Below are positions 11,056 to 28,436 of a stretch of 30,858 bases of DNA, piece after piece. Under the pieces are notes generated by a model. That model searched no databases. It worked only from the letters and a program-made list of their open reading frames with translations, and was not told the origin of the DNA. This stretch comes from Elysia marginata. Lineage: Eukaryota; Mollusca; Gastropoda; Plakobranchidae. Where the stretch lies: positions 113,548-144,405 of the forward strand of contig BMAT01009367.1 of assembly GCA_019649035.1 (NCBI GenBank). Direction: 5' to 3'. A program made the translations under genes and the position numbers. The stretch's first letter is position 1, and each line of letters begins with the position of its first letter.

Positions 11056-11101
11056 TGTTCTTTCCTCTTTATTAGCAGGAATTGAAAGGTAAATAGTGCA
11101 G

Positions 11102-11126
11102 ATATATATATATATATATATATATA
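11102..11126. repeat. (TA)n microsatellite
   Basis: Twelve uninterrupted AT dinucleotides. Confidence 0.95.
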
Positions 11127-11315
11127 GCTTTTTAAAATTTTATCCAATATGAAAACATGGTAGATAATATGGTGTAAAATTTTTGGCAGTTGGTCAAGTT
11201 TTTCTGACATCCCTGGATAAAATGGCAGTGGTGGTTGTGATTTTTGTACAAATTCACAAAGCTAAGCTTCTTGTTACTCTAGTTTTGTACCCATCTCTAT
11301 CGTTGTGAGAATAGG

Positions 11316-11381
11316 NNNNNNNNNNNNNNNNNNNNNNNNNNNNNNNNNNNNNNNNNNNNNNNNNNNNNNNNNNNNNNNNNN
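11316..11381. other. Assembly gap (66 N)
   Basis: Undetermined bases. It follows the (TC)n and (TA)n tracts, and the true missing length may differ from 66. Confidence 0.99.
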
Positions 11382-12832
11382 TTGTCATGATGGCATTATA
11401 TTTTTAAATTTTTGAACTGAAGAACAAGTGTTTCCTTCTTTTTTATCATTCCTTGTTATTATCACTGGTTCTAATGAATTACAATAATATAAGGTGAATA
11501 ATGGCTGATATGTCAAACGAGAATGAATTTATGAATGAAAGTCGGAAAGTTTAGTTTCCGATGTTGTGCTTTGTGAGTGCCTTACTCAGTTACCGCATCA
11601 TTTGCTTTAGAAACTTCACATTTCATTGAAAGAGAGGATTAAGATTATTTTCATTAGAGTTAACTTGCATTGATCCAGTCTAGACTAGATTGCTGTCAGT
11701 GTGGTTGTTACCGTTGTAATGATATACCTTTATCTAGCTGTCCTGATCTAACACAGAATATTTCAATCTTAATACAAGTTCTATAATTATCGTAACTAGA
11801 TCCAGGATGTAATCTTAAGTGAATAGACAGACTCATACTAGTATACATGACTGTGTTATCACAATCGAGATCCACAACATCGGCCCACTTAATTATTGAT
11901 TGTAGTCTTGATGACTGAAGTAGGTTTATTTTTAACTAGATGTATGTTAGATCTCGATTATCAATAGACTTGATCTAGCCTATTTACAGAAATATATTTG
12001 GGAATGATAGGCTAGTACTAATTGCAAGAAAGATAGATTTGAAGAGGGCTTTTTCTAGTGTTAGTCAAAAGATTATCTTTTTAAAAACTCCCTGTCTGTC
12101 TTGTCTTTTTTTTCCTTCTAACTCGTTAGCTATAATTTTTTTTTGCTACCTCTTTCCCATTTAGATTTTTTTCTTGTACAACTTCATTGTTTCCTTTTCT
12201 TTTCTGTCTATCTCTTCTCTCTCACTTTCTCTCACTATGAGTAAAGGGATGAGATAGATGCTGGCAATAGTAAATAGTACCACTAAAAGTAACATGTATA
12301 CTTAATGAATCAACATGTGACCATCGCCCCTTAGGCTAACAGAAGCTTATGTTACAACTTGTCAAGCAACGCATCAAATAAAGCCTATGGTCAATTTGAA
12401 GCAAGAAAAGCTAAAGGGGGTCTACAACGATGTAAGGTTTACATCATGAAAGGTTGGCTAGAAGATCTGAGAGGTAGCGGTACTTGAGATGGGGTCAGTT
12501 GTTACATGTGGTTTAAATACTTTTTATATCCCAAGTTGTTTGGGTCTTTGAAGATGACAGGCACAGGCATGGTCAGTGGGCAGGCACAGATTTTCTCCTG
12601 TTTTTGGGCTGCATACACAACACTATCGAGCTTGAGATATAAACACAATGATAATACTTTTCAGTAAACTAGCTGGAAGCATTCTTGCGGTTCATAAGAT
12701 TAAGAGAAAGGCAAAGACTGAAAGAGTTGACAGAATTTTCAAAATATTTTTAAAACTTAAACTCTGGCGTGGTGAGTGAAAATTTTGGGTCTACGATTCT
12801 AAAGCCAAAACCAATTCCATCCTCAGATCAAA

Positions 12833-18276
<5,444 letters not shown>

Positions 18277-18469
18277 AGTTGTAGGTCTTAGAGTATAATA
18301 CTAGTTATGTATGGTTCATTTTACATGCTACATGCTGCATTATAATATAGCTGTTTCTTTTTTTTTTCTCTTTCCATATCATACAAGCAACTATTATGCC
18401 TTTTGTCCTTATCCCCGCCATCTCTCTTGTATGAAAGCAAGAAATGCAAGATGTAGTGTTACTTTTTAA

Positions 18470-18503
18470 GTATATATATATGTGTGTGTATATATATATA
18501 TAT
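18470..18503. repeat. (TA)n/(TG)n microsatellite
   Basis: TATATATATA, then TGTGTGTG, then TA again. Confidence 0.93.
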
Positions 18504-19013
18504 TTACACAGTGTTGCATTTTAATGATTAATTCCTTACATTTTTTAAATCACTCATAAGATTCTTTCTTGCTCATTATTATTCCTGAACTAAAGCTTTC
18601 TTGGCTCTGCCCAAGCATGGATCGTTGAGTTTTTCAGTTACAATCACCTAGAGCATGGTTTTCAGTGCTACAAGACTAAGAGAATAAGAGTGTATTATGT
18701 AGCGCTGCAAGAATTATTCATTCAACATGTGCTGTAAAAATTTATTCTTTCTTTGTTTTTTTTTATCAATCAGCCCACTTTTGCGTGTAGATTATTAGTT
18801 TTGTGCTAGTTTAACATTAGAAAAGAAAAGCCAAGCTGTTTGTCTTCTTTTTTAATATCTGCAATGCTTTTTTATGTCTGGATCAAAATAGATGAAAAAT
18901 CTTTCTTGTGTCATTTTTTACTCCAGTTCTTTTGAACTTGTCTATCTTGTTCTCCTTTCCTCTATCCTTTTCTCAACTTTGCCCTAACCCTTCTTTTTTG
19001 TTATATGTCTGGC

Positions 19014-19018
<5 letters not shown>

Positions 19019-19065
<47 letters not shown>
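19019..19065. repeat. (TC)n microsatellite
   Basis: About 23 perfect TC dinucleotides, in a longer pyrimidine-rich stretch. Confidence 0.96.
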
Positions 19066-19067
<2 letters not shown>

Positions 19068-19522
19068 ATCTCACTAAACATTTTATTTTTCAAGATCCAT
19101 TTTCTGTCTCTTTTGCTGCAATCACTCCCACAAACTCCCCTTTGAAAGCCTTACATTTCCACCTTTAACCTCTCTGTGTCTCCACCTATTATTCCCCCTG
19201 TTCATCTTTAAATTCAACTGGTCTGCAAAATATGCAATTTCAGCACCAAATCATGTGAATTTAAGTGCATTAGTGCCAACAGTATTCTTTCAGTACTGGA
19301 AGATGATATTTTGAACACAAGTAAGTATCTTACATGGTGCCCCCTTCATCCTGACATTTTAGTTTCATGTCATCTTTCTTTACATCTATTCATCCATCAA
19401 CACTTTTTTTTACCTGCTTCCCTCTGTTTCTCTTTCTTCTTTTCTATCTGTCTGTCTATTTGTCCATATATTTATGTACATTGTAACTCCCAACCATTCA
19501 AACTTAAATCTGTCAAGTTGTC

Positions 19523-19548
19523 TATATATATATATATATATATATATA
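19523..19548. repeat. (TA)n microsatellite
   Basis: Perfect TA dinucleotides, about 13 units. Confidence 0.95.
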
Positions 19549-19602
19549 CTCTGTTGCATTATTAAGTATACACTGTAGTCAGATGACAGTAACTGGCTTC
19601 AC

Positions 19603-19608
19603 AATAAA
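19603..19608 (+). terminator. Candidate polyadenylation signal AATAAA
   Basis: Canonical hexamer 1.3 kb after the ARF6 stop and about 140 bases before the Tc1-like transposase remnant begins. A T/G-rich downstream element is not obvious, so use is uncertain. Confidence 0.3.
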
Positions 19609-19747
19609 GCGATCTTCTTGAAATTTTAGGGAAAACTAATTCAACCAATTTTGAATATGACACAATCAACAAAAACCTGAAAAGTTGAACATAACAGGTT
19701 TATTATTGACTTACAAGAGTGTGGGGTGATAAAAATAGGTTACACGC

Positions 19748-20718
19748 TCAGTAGCGTGTATGATGTCTTCTTGAAAGGATGACGGCCTGACATCGTCGCC
19801 GCATAGAACCAATCAATCGCTGCACTGCCTGTTGAGGTATGTTGTCCCACTCTTCATTCTAACGCGGCAATCAAGCAAGTCCCATAAATGCTCGATGGGA
19901 TTCAAATCAGGTGAGTAGGGAGGCCATGGATGTAGAACTGGGATATTGTTTTCGTAAAGAAACTGGTTGGTTATTCGAGCTCTATGTGCTGGGGCATTGT
20001 CTTGCATAAAGGTTAGTCCTTGATTGTGAATGGTTGGAACCACGTGTGGGCGAAGAATCTCGTCGATGTATCGGCGAGCCGTCAAGTTGCCATGAACAGT
20101 CACAAGTGGAGTCTTACCAGCGGCTGTAATTCCTCCCCACACCATCACACTTCCACCACCAAATGCTATGGCCTGACTGAGACATTGAGGAATGAATCTT
20201 TCATTTACTCTCCGGAATACGCGTTTTCTCCCATCTTGACATTCCAAAAAAGACTTGGATTCATCGGAAAACATGTGGTTATTCCATACCGGACGAGGCC
20301 AAAATGAATGTATTCTTGCCCAATCAAGCCTGTTCCTGATGTTGTAGGGCGTCAATCTGGTGGGGCAAGCTGGTCGCCTTGCGTGAAGCCCAAAAGTTTT
20401 AAGCCTTCTCGACACAGTACATTTTGAGATTGGGTTGTTCTGTCGTATATTGTTGATTTCGGCCCTGGTCTGGCCTGCCGTTTTAAAATGATCTCGTAGA
20501 TGTGACAGGCGTATGAAAGTATCTTCTCTGTCAGAGGTTTTTCTTCTACCAAGACGACAAAGTCGATCCTTTTGAGATCTGGTTGCTCTTTCACGCTGCA
20601 GTGTTACGTATACAGTTCTTCTTGTCACATTAAAATGGTGCGGAACAGTGGAAACCGAGACCACGCCACGGATCATTCCAATAAGCTGGTTTCGTTCGTT
20701 TTATCTTAAGCACGGCAT
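19748..20718 (-). pseudogene. Tc1-like (DD35E) transposase, inactivated
   Basis: Cut-and-paste transposase of the IS630-Tc1-mariner superfamily. The longest open part (19813-20676) has an N-terminal HTH region (VSVSTVPHHFNVTRRTVY), a second paired-like helix region, then the catalytic core: FSDESKSF (first Asp), MQDNAPAHRA (second Asp) and PYSPDLNPIEHLWD (Glu). I count 35 residues between the second Asp and the Glu. The natural start is probably the ATG at 20716-20718, five codons before an in-frame TAA (20701-20703). At the other end the frame breaks near 19858, where the sequence also appears short by about 15 codons. The expected C-terminal segment EEWDNIPQQAVQRLI resumes in another frame and runs to TGA at 19748-19750, after a GHTRY-type ending. 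Terminal inverted repeats were not resolved; only GGTGATAAAA-type matches flank the gene (about 19726 and 20745). Confidence 0.9.
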
Positions 20719-20719
20719 C

Positions 20720-23700
20720 TTGAAAACGTGGTTAACATAAGTTTTATCACCGACTTATTGTTTACAAAACGATACAGGTTCCATGTGCACTTCTTTCTTA
20801 AACAAATCATTACTGTGTCATGAGTAATTTTTAAAAAACGTTGAACATACAACAAGCACACATAAAGCAAAACTGCTCAAGCGAGACGAAATTTGAAAAC
20901 TACTCACCAGCGACAATTGTGTCAGGTAGTCAGTGTGTAAATTTGAAGTTTATCAGTTGGATAGATTTTTGTCAATCAAGCTTTAAAAAGTGTATACTTA
21001 AAAATGCAACAGAGTATATATAAACCATGTGACATTTAAGGGATCTTACATATTTGAGGATTGTTATGGCTTATCTGCAAATTTGTTTAAATTACATAGT
21101 CAAATTTAAGAGGGGGGGGGGTGCGTTTCTTAGGGATGCTAGTAAATTCGATTGTAATTTGAGCCTTACTGTAAATATACTCTCATCATAAATTCACAGC
21201 CCTATAGCTGCAAATTTTTTATAAACAGTATCATTGTCATTCACAGCTAACAATTATAGACTGCATGAAACTAAACCCAAATGCATAAATCCCGAACTCC
21301 GGTGTGATCATATAAATTACACAAAACGTATTGCTATATCTCATGCCCACTCAAAATAGAGTCTTATTTCAAGCCAGGAATTTGAGTTAATTGCAGATAC
21401 ACAATTTTAAAGCTATTCATCCTTTCCTATTGGTTTTAATTTCATAGAACTTCTATAAAGTTTAAAACGTTTTACAGTTTTGAGCATCTTGAAGTTTGTA
21501 AACTAAGAAATGTGGTGTTCAAAATGGGAATGCCGTAGAAAAAAAAATGCTTCTAATAGATAGCCAATGCAAGCAAACACAGGCAGGAAAATTTTTTTTT
21601 TATTGTTACTAAGAGTAAGAGAAGAGCATGGGACCCAACATTCATAAACATTGACTGACTTGGTGATTTTCACAAAGTTGACCTTGTTTTCGTAAGCTTG
21701 CACTGATATGTTTTAACTTAGCATGCCTTGTGGTTTAGAGTGGGTGTAAATGATTTTTATAACGTATTCAAAGGTTTGTTTACAAAATAGTGTAATAGAA
21801 GATTTTGTTATAGACAAGTGTTGTTTTTTTTTTTCAAAGATTGTGAAGCAATTTCCTAAATTGTTTCCAGCATTTGCCGATGAACAATTTTTTTTCTTTA
21901 CAAAGCGAGCGGCTATAGATGATGATGATGAGATGATGGCATGATGATGGTTATGTGACCAGGGTTGTGTGACATTGTGCAGTTGCTCATGTAAAGATGA
22001 TGCGACTCTTATGCTAAACCTAATAGCGTTTACTTGTACAAATGATACTCTTATCTGATGAAAGCTTGTATAATACTTGGCTTTGTGATGAAGCTCTTTG
22101 TGTCTTTTTGTACAATTTTATGTCATTATTGACTCTTTTTTTTTTCCTTCTCTTATTTCTTCCTCACCAATGGCTCTGCACGGATCTATGTACTATGATG
22201 AGTCATGCATTGTCGTGTAGTCAACTCTACATTTATGATGATTTCCAGACTTATGATTTTATTTAAATTGTTGACGAGTACTGATAATCTTTTCCATAAA
22301 ACTTTGTTATATCCAATGATTGCTGCAGCTGCTTGTTTTGTTTAATCTATTTATTTCTTGTTATTTCAAATACAGTACACCTCTTAAACAGCCACAGCAT
22401 TAACTGCTGAAAAAGCTTGATATTTTCCGCTGTTGTTCTTTTTTTTTTTTGTCTTCTTCTTTTGCTGTTTGTAGTGTGAGAAATAGAATTGGTCAAAATT
22501 AGTGTGGTATTTATTACCTGTTGTTGTTAAGGAAATAATCCATAGGGTTGAAAAATAGGCATTATTTCTGCAGTGTGTATGGGCCATGTGTATTTGAAAT
22601 ATACTCCCCTTTTTTGTAACTTCTCACATGCTTTAGATATTATTTAAAGCAAACTTATAGGGACTTGTTACAGGGCTATAATGGGAAGGTGTTAAGTCCA
22701 GCTTTTGCTGACAAACACTGACTTCTGATGATTGCCAGTATCAACTACAAGCTGTTTTCTTTGTTTGGTAAAGATTGCAAAGATCAGGTAACCCTAATCA
22801 ATCCAGTTCAACAAAATGCAACAATAAAATTCTTCATAACTTGTACTGTTGGCAAGTCTTTGAACTAGTTTTTTTTCCTTTTTCACAAAGCCAAATGGAC
22901 TTGTGACCCTGTAATTCCACACTTGCGTTTCTGGGTTATCCAGGATAATTAAAAAGGAACAAAAATATAATATGTACAAGTTTGTTTTTTTTTCAAAATA
23001 CATTTTTGAACTATGTTATTAAACTATTTACAAACTGTTCAATTTAAGAACCTGAAAAATTCAAATGGTTCATAAGAGTTGAAAACCAATATGTGTGTGT
23101 GTTTCTTGCCCAGGAAAGTACAAGTTTTGAGCTGCACTGAGTAAATAGTGTGAGAAGATTGACTTCAAAATTGTAGCGCTGTCAGACTTTTAAATAAGAT
23201 TTTCAAAATTTCCAAATCATACACATACAATTAAATATATAACTTTGTATTGATTGATGAAGAGGAATTGAATTGAATTAACATCTCAAAAAGTAAGGTC
23301 AGATCACCTCAAGTCATCAATTCAACCAATAAACCGAGAATAGAAGTAGCATACATGTAACTCAATTTCAGCAAAAAGTGAAGTTAGTTCCTTGTCATTC
23401 TCAGGACATGGCAGGTAATTTGTCTTTAGTGGTTAGCATTTTATTACCCCATGTCACTTACCTAAGGCTAAAAACTTTACTCACCCATTGCAATTACCAT
23501 GGATACGGTCCATTAAAACATTTCAAACCTCTTGGCATTTAAATACATGTATTCAACTTGGAATTACCCAAAAATCTTAGAATTTAAGCAAATATTCTAA
23601 ATATCCAGGTTCACATTCTATTGGCTGGACCATAAACCCAGAGAGTAGATTAACAGGTAAGAAGTTTACATGCAACAACATTATCTTTTTTTTTCCTATG

Positions 23701-25663
23701 CCCTTTCTATAATTTTGACCTGGGATATTAGTTTTGTTAACATTTCTTTTAGACATGAAGGATATGGTTGATCTGAAAAGACAGATTCGTCAGAGTACGT
23801 TCATGTAAAAGTTTGATGAGGCTTTAAGATAAAAGGTATTGAGTAATTGCTACAGAGTGATAAACAGAAGAAATGTTATGATAGATAGTTGTATTACTAG
23901 ATTTGCTAGTCATGACCACTTTGCAACATTAAGGACAGACTCAACAACATTGTCTACAACGATGAAATCATCATCATCATTTATTATGATTGCCTTTTTC
24001 ACCCAATATTTGGGTATAGGCCACAAATGTGAGACTCCCACACTTTTTTTTATCTAGTCTAGGCTCTTCCTACGGGATAAATGTTCACCAGTTTGTTTGT
24101 AAGGGATAAAATTAATGCAGTTTCATAAACTCACTGGTTCAAAACTACTGGTTCTTTGGAAGAATTCTAGAAATTTTTACAAAAATGTTACTCCGTGCGA
24201 AAATTGGACTTTCCAAATACATTTCAAGTTTGGATATTTTGAACAAAATTTAACTTTCATTTATCAAATCATCAGTACAGGTATATGTTACAAAAGGAAA
24301 TCAAAATCAGTAATCTGGATATGGTTCAAAGTAAACAAATATTTGAATTATACCAAGTTGAAATTATATGGACTTGACTAGATAAAATTAGACTGTCTTC
24401 ATTTTATTTCCAATTGCACTGATAGTGATAAACATTGTTGCAATGAGAAATCAGCTGCTAACAATTTTTAGACCACACATGCTTTTTGTACTTGAAAATG
24501 TTTTTCTTGAAATAGTCGGACTGTGCCTTTTTCTTTTAATTAACGCTTGGCTTTGTTAGGTGATATATGGGTGTACCAAATCAATTGGTAGCCTGTATAT
24601 AAAAGTGTCAATTCGACCAAGAATCCGGTTTTTCTCAGGTATTTCCCCAGCAGTTTTCATTCGTTTAGTTCTTTTGATAATAAGTTCCTTAAACCTCTGA
24701 TTTGTTTGAAACTCTGAGGTGACTGAACTAACACTCTATAAAGTATGTGTAAAAAAAAATACTGTAGATAAAGAGGAAATTGTTAAAGTTAAAATTGTTT
24801 ACAAGTGGTATTTTTTTTCTATTACAACTTATTTGGATAGGCCTATGAATTGCTTGTTTTTTCTCTTGATATTTTCCTTCTGATTTTAAAGGTTTTTTCT
24901 ATGAACATTTTTCAGCAATGAGTAAAATCGTTAAATTGGCTTTATTATATTTTATAGTTTCCTAAAAGTCAATACTTGGTCGAATGCTGATTGTTTTTGT
25001 TGTTTTGTTGGTTGTTTTTTTTCAGTAAACAAGCATTTTGTATTCCTTTTCATCTATTGCATTTTAGGGCTCTGATTTTTCTGGTGTACATGTGAAGGAA
25101 AAACTGGCTCTTCCAATGTAAAGAAATATGAAATTTGTACATTGAATGTGTGCTTAATTTTTTTTTTCTTTTTTTGTATTCATAATTTATAAGAACCATC
25201 TTTCTGGCTATGAGTCGGCATATGTTTGTAATGAATATTTATAGGGAAAAAATGAATAAAACCAAATTTTACAGGCATGGTTGTAATGCAAGAACATATT
25301 GGTTATTAAAATCAAACAAAGTTTTAATTCCATTCTCTCATTTTTTATTTAGAGTTGCATCTTATTGAAACTGTAAATAGATCTACATGTCTTTTTATTC
25401 TCAAGTGTAAGATAACAGAGTGAAGCATATTTTAAGTAACATACAAGATAACAACTTGTGATCCTGGAAATTATGTGTACATTTGTATTTAATCCCACAC
25501 AAAAACTCGCATAAAGTTGCATAACTCTATTTATACTATACTATAGTATTAGGCCTATACATCGTTGTCCTGTGAAGAGAAATCCTTATCCTTTCTGAGC
25601 CAGACTAAAAAGTTTATTTTATGCAAAGATTGGGCCAAGCAGTAATGTTATGGGGGAAAATCT
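20720..25663. other. Long non-coding stretch, possibly distal 3' UTR
   Basis: No protein family recognised. It is AT-rich with T tracts, a G10 run at 21112-21121, GAT-rich microsatellite at 21918-21950, and AATAAA at 22823-22828 and 25255-25260. The segment 24480-25260 has the look of 3' UTR sequence, but this is an impression. A short acceptor-like site followed by 17 open codons lies at 23755-23808. ORFs of 60-88 codons here lack any motif or codon bias. Confidence 0.5.
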
Positions 25664-25793
25664 AGAAACTGAGTTTGTCTCAGGAATTACAGATGGCTAG
25701 GCAAGCAGCAGTCACACACAACATTAAAAAAAAAAGCTTTATAAATGCATAACTAGGCAAAAGCACTTTCTACTTGATATAGGTAACACCCGC
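25664..25793. repeat. Dispersed repeat, copy A (~130 bp)
   Basis: Related to 26161-26292 in the same orientation. The shared parts begin GAGTTTGTCTCAGGAAT, then GCAGTCACA..CAA.ATT, an A-rich tract, and AGGCAAAAG, with a 12-base insertion in this copy. Diverged, so old. Confidence 0.7.
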
Positions 25794-26160
25794 TCAATAT
25801 TTGCAATGAGGCTATTCTTTTCAGCCAACTCATCTACAGTGGGGGCCAAATCATTCAAACGTAAACAAACCCCTGTAAAATTCTGACATGTTACATTAAC
25901 CTATCTTAATTCTTATTGGTATTTTGAAGTGAGTAAAACATTTGGAAACTGAAATATATATACTCAGTGTGTTGAAGGCCGGCCCAAAAGGCATTGAGTG
26001 TTGTCCAGTTCGCACCTATCCTAACTCACTTTAAAATACTAGTATTACTACATACAATAGATCAGTTTCCCAGATGTGATAGACTTTGTTCAAATTTTGA
26101 TGGTTTGACCCCCACTAAAGATTGCACTGTTTTCAGCTTTTTATGTTAAAACCAACTTTA

Positions 26161-26292
26161 GAAATGAGTTTGTCTCAGGAATCACAGGAACCAGCAGTCA
26201 CATGCAATATTCAAGAAAAAAAAGTTATAAATAAAAATTAGAGGTTATGCATAATCACTGAGGCAAAAGTACAATCTATCCATATAGGAGAC
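26161..26292. repeat. Dispersed repeat, copy B (~130 bp)
   Basis: Partner of 25664-25793, about 500 bases away, with a ~15-base insertion relative to copy A. It lies directly before the Polinton-like block. Inside the interval, GTGGGGGCCAAATCATTCAA (about 25840-25860) and the region around 26095-26117 are inverted relatives, so the copies may be parts of a larger non-autonomous element. Confidence 0.65.
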
Positions 26293-26339
26293 ATGAAAAA
26301 GGTCAACCTAGATTGAGAAGAAAAGACAAACAGAAATAA

Positions 26340-27060
26340 TTCACCGATTCTCCCAAGATAAATACAAGGATTAACAGTCGAAAAATTTAGTTGTGGAAAG
26401 ACAGATCTATTAAATCTACTTTTACAAAAAGTTATTTTGTTATGGAAAGAGTTTGTTTCAAGCCAAGTATAGAATATTGCAATATGATTTTAATAACAGT
26501 TTAGATAAAGAAAATAATACACAACCTTTTTATAATAATAGATAGGCAATTAAGGGTAAAGTTATCGATCCCTATCATTTTATAAAAGAAATCAGTGAAA
26601 GCTATTCCAATAAAAACCGTATCAAGTTTGAATTCTTTGAAAATGCAGAATACATAACAGACCCTAAAGAATTAAATTCACAGGATAAACACTTAATGAT
26701 ATTCGATGATGTTTTATTAGAAAAGCAAAACAAATGTAATGGTTTTTATACAAGAGGTAGACATTCAAATGTTGATTGTTTTTTATCTTTCGCAAAATTA
26801 CTTTCGTTTACCAGGACAAACTATGAGAAAACTATAACTTTATATGCTTGTTTAAACAGGACAATTAAAACATTCAACATATTTATCAAGATCAAGCGTC
26901 TCATAATACGTCTTTTGAAGAGTTTAAAATGTATGTAATGTCTGTTGGGAAAAGCTATATGATTTTTTAGTAACTAACAGATAATACCTCTATTTAAATA
27001 TGGGAAATTTCTATACAATCTAGACACATTTTACTTCCTTAAAAAAATAGAGAAATTATT
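26340..27060 (+). pseudogene. Polinton-like FtsK/HerA-type DNA-packaging ATPase, decayed
   Basis: Reading across frames shows a P-loop ATPase. FSCGKTDLLNLLLQK (about 26386-26430) is a Walker A followed by its helix; the glycine-rich start of the loop is degraded. LMIFDDVLLEKQNK (about 26691-26733) is Walker B with the Asp-Asp pair. GFYTRGRHSNVDCF (about 26737-26780) and FICLFKQDN (26840-26866) follow in the order expected for the A32-like packaging ATPases of Polintons. Several stops lie between Walker A and B, a one-base shift occurs in a T run near 26783, and others follow. In viruses with this enzyme the role is to pump the genome into a preformed capsid. The length (~230 codons) agrees with the family. 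Confidence 0.7.
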
Positions 27061-27817
27061 GAATGAGCAAAAGGAGTTATTAAAACAGATGACTAAAAAC
27101 ATTTTTTCCAAAGAGAGTCAACAAATCATTGTTCATTCTAACAAAATCGACTTTGATACAATCTATACTGATCCAATAGAATTATCTGGTGAAAAAGACT
27201 ATGAAATTGCATTATTTCGTTTAGAAACTTGTGTTATTACAGCTTTCCAAACATCTCAAATCATTATAATATAGTTGAATATTTACATTGCGACAAACAA
27301 GAAATTGAACAAAGTTCATTATTCTTATGCTATTATAGAATTACTCAAAGAAATAAAAAGACAGTTTAAAGTCAATGGTGATTCCCAAGATAAAGATGCT
27401 TTTGATTGACTTGCATCTGCGATTGTGAAGATCTTTCAATTCAATCAAGATTACAAATTAAAAGGGGTTATAAAGGTTATATTTACATATGAGAGTACTT
27501 TAAACACTGTTTTAGTTTTCATTGGAGATAGATACAGTGAAGAGATTCATGATTCAGAAAATGTTGTAAATGTTATGTCAACTAGTTCAATCTTAATTAT
27601 ATGTATCTTATATCGATGGAGTAAAAGAACCTGGGATATATTCTTTTTATCCAAAAGTCAATTCAGGATTTAACATTATACAAAAACCACAATCCAATAT
27701 ATCTTCCTATTGTAAGAAAACATAAATAAACTTAATGTATGTATTACAAATCAGAATGGTAATCCTTTAGATGCAAGAGGTGAAGAAGTAATTCAATTTT
27801 ATATCTGTGAACAGTGA
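27060..27817 (+). pseudogene. Polinton-associated virion-like protein (possible minor capsid), decayed
   Basis: Starts with an open segment containing KIDFDTIYTDPIELSGEKDY, then a Phe-Arg-Leu-Glu-Thr block, and ends at TGA 27815-27817 after a segment with NQNGNPLDARGEEV. In between, fragments including GDRYSE (about 27512-27540) and ENVVNVM can be read in shifted frames. The predicted full product is about 240 residues, rich in beta-forming residues and Asn/Asp turns. It resembles a protein that recurs next to the ATPase in Polinton-like loci of invertebrates. Equating it with the penton-type minor capsid is an inference from its size, beta content and position. At least three frame breaks are present. 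Confidence 0.5.
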
Positions 27818-27819
27818 AG

Positions 27820-28436
27820 TATTAAAAATGTCTATTAATAAGTTAGTATAGATAGAAAATGATCAATAAGGGAGCGATACCGAGTTTAATACATACGTAT
27901 AAGAGTGTTAAGTAAACTTGATGTACAAAGAGATTTAACAGAAAATATTTTTACAACAAAAAAAAAACATTGAGAAGAAAAGTTTTGTGATTGAATTTTA
28001 TAAACAGAGTTAAGGGATTTTAGATAATTCTTTAAATGAATAAAAAATGTGAAGTTGCTTTCGTCAATTTTGAAGGAGCATTGATAAAAAAAAATTATAG
28101 ATTTTTGTATGGAAGTTTACAGGATTAAGTAGATATAGATAATACGATAATAGAGAATGTTAATCTTAATATTTGAAAAATACTTTTAGAAATAATTCTT
28201 ACTCAAAAACTGTTTTCAGAATATCAAACATTAATAACAATAATAATAATTAAAAATCCATATTATCACTCAATAGATGGAATTGCTGGTGAGATTTACT
28301 TATCATTTACAGCCCAAAATGGTGCAAGAAAAATCCAACTTATTTGTATTTCAAGCTTCATATTTTAAAAAAATCTAGATTAAAATCATATACATTAAAA
28401 ATTAACTTTTACAAAGATTACAGGTTACTCTCTTCT
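27820..28436 (+). pseudogene. Unassigned decayed coding segment within the Polinton-like block
   Basis: Short open pieces in several frames can be read, such as a start with MSINKLV (about 27829), SKLDVQRDLTENIF (about 27909-27950) and GIAGEIYLSFTAQNGARKI (about 28275-28335). The composition and spacing suggest former coding sequence for one or two proteins. I do not recognise a family. It lies between the virion-like protein and the PX-like protein, so a structural role is plausible but unproven. Confidence 0.4.

Larger units (their letters stand above)
8561..12700. other. Long non-coding stretch upstream of ARF6
   Basis: No protein family is recognisable. It contains a zone rich in AGATCT/TCTAGA-type words (about 9085-9420, again 11670-11990), pyrimidine-rich (TC)n at 10984-11055, (TA)n at 11102-11126, and a run of N. 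A perfect donor-like CAAG|GTAAGA at 9475/9476 could end a non-coding 5' exon of ARF6, but nothing else supports this. Promoter elements could not be identified by eye. Confidence 0.6.
18277..19608 (+). other. ARF6: Probable start of the ARF6 3' UTR
   Basis: Non-coding, T-rich sequence downstream of the stop. It contains TA/TG repeats (18470-18503), (TC)n (19019-19065) and (TA)n (19523-19548). The first clear AATAAA on the + strand that I noticed lies at 19603-19608, so a 3' UTR of about 1.35 kb is possible. Others lie at 22823 and 25255. Which site is used cannot be told from sequence. Confidence 0.4.

Noticed and set aside
10714-11085. 123-codon ORF that looks like a membrane protein
   Set aside because: It lies in a pyrimidine-rich and (TC)n zone; Leu, Ser and Phe arise from CT-rich codons and no family motif is present.
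20020-20594. ORFs overlapping the Tc1-like transposase in other frames
   Set aside because: Shadows of the transposase reading frame.
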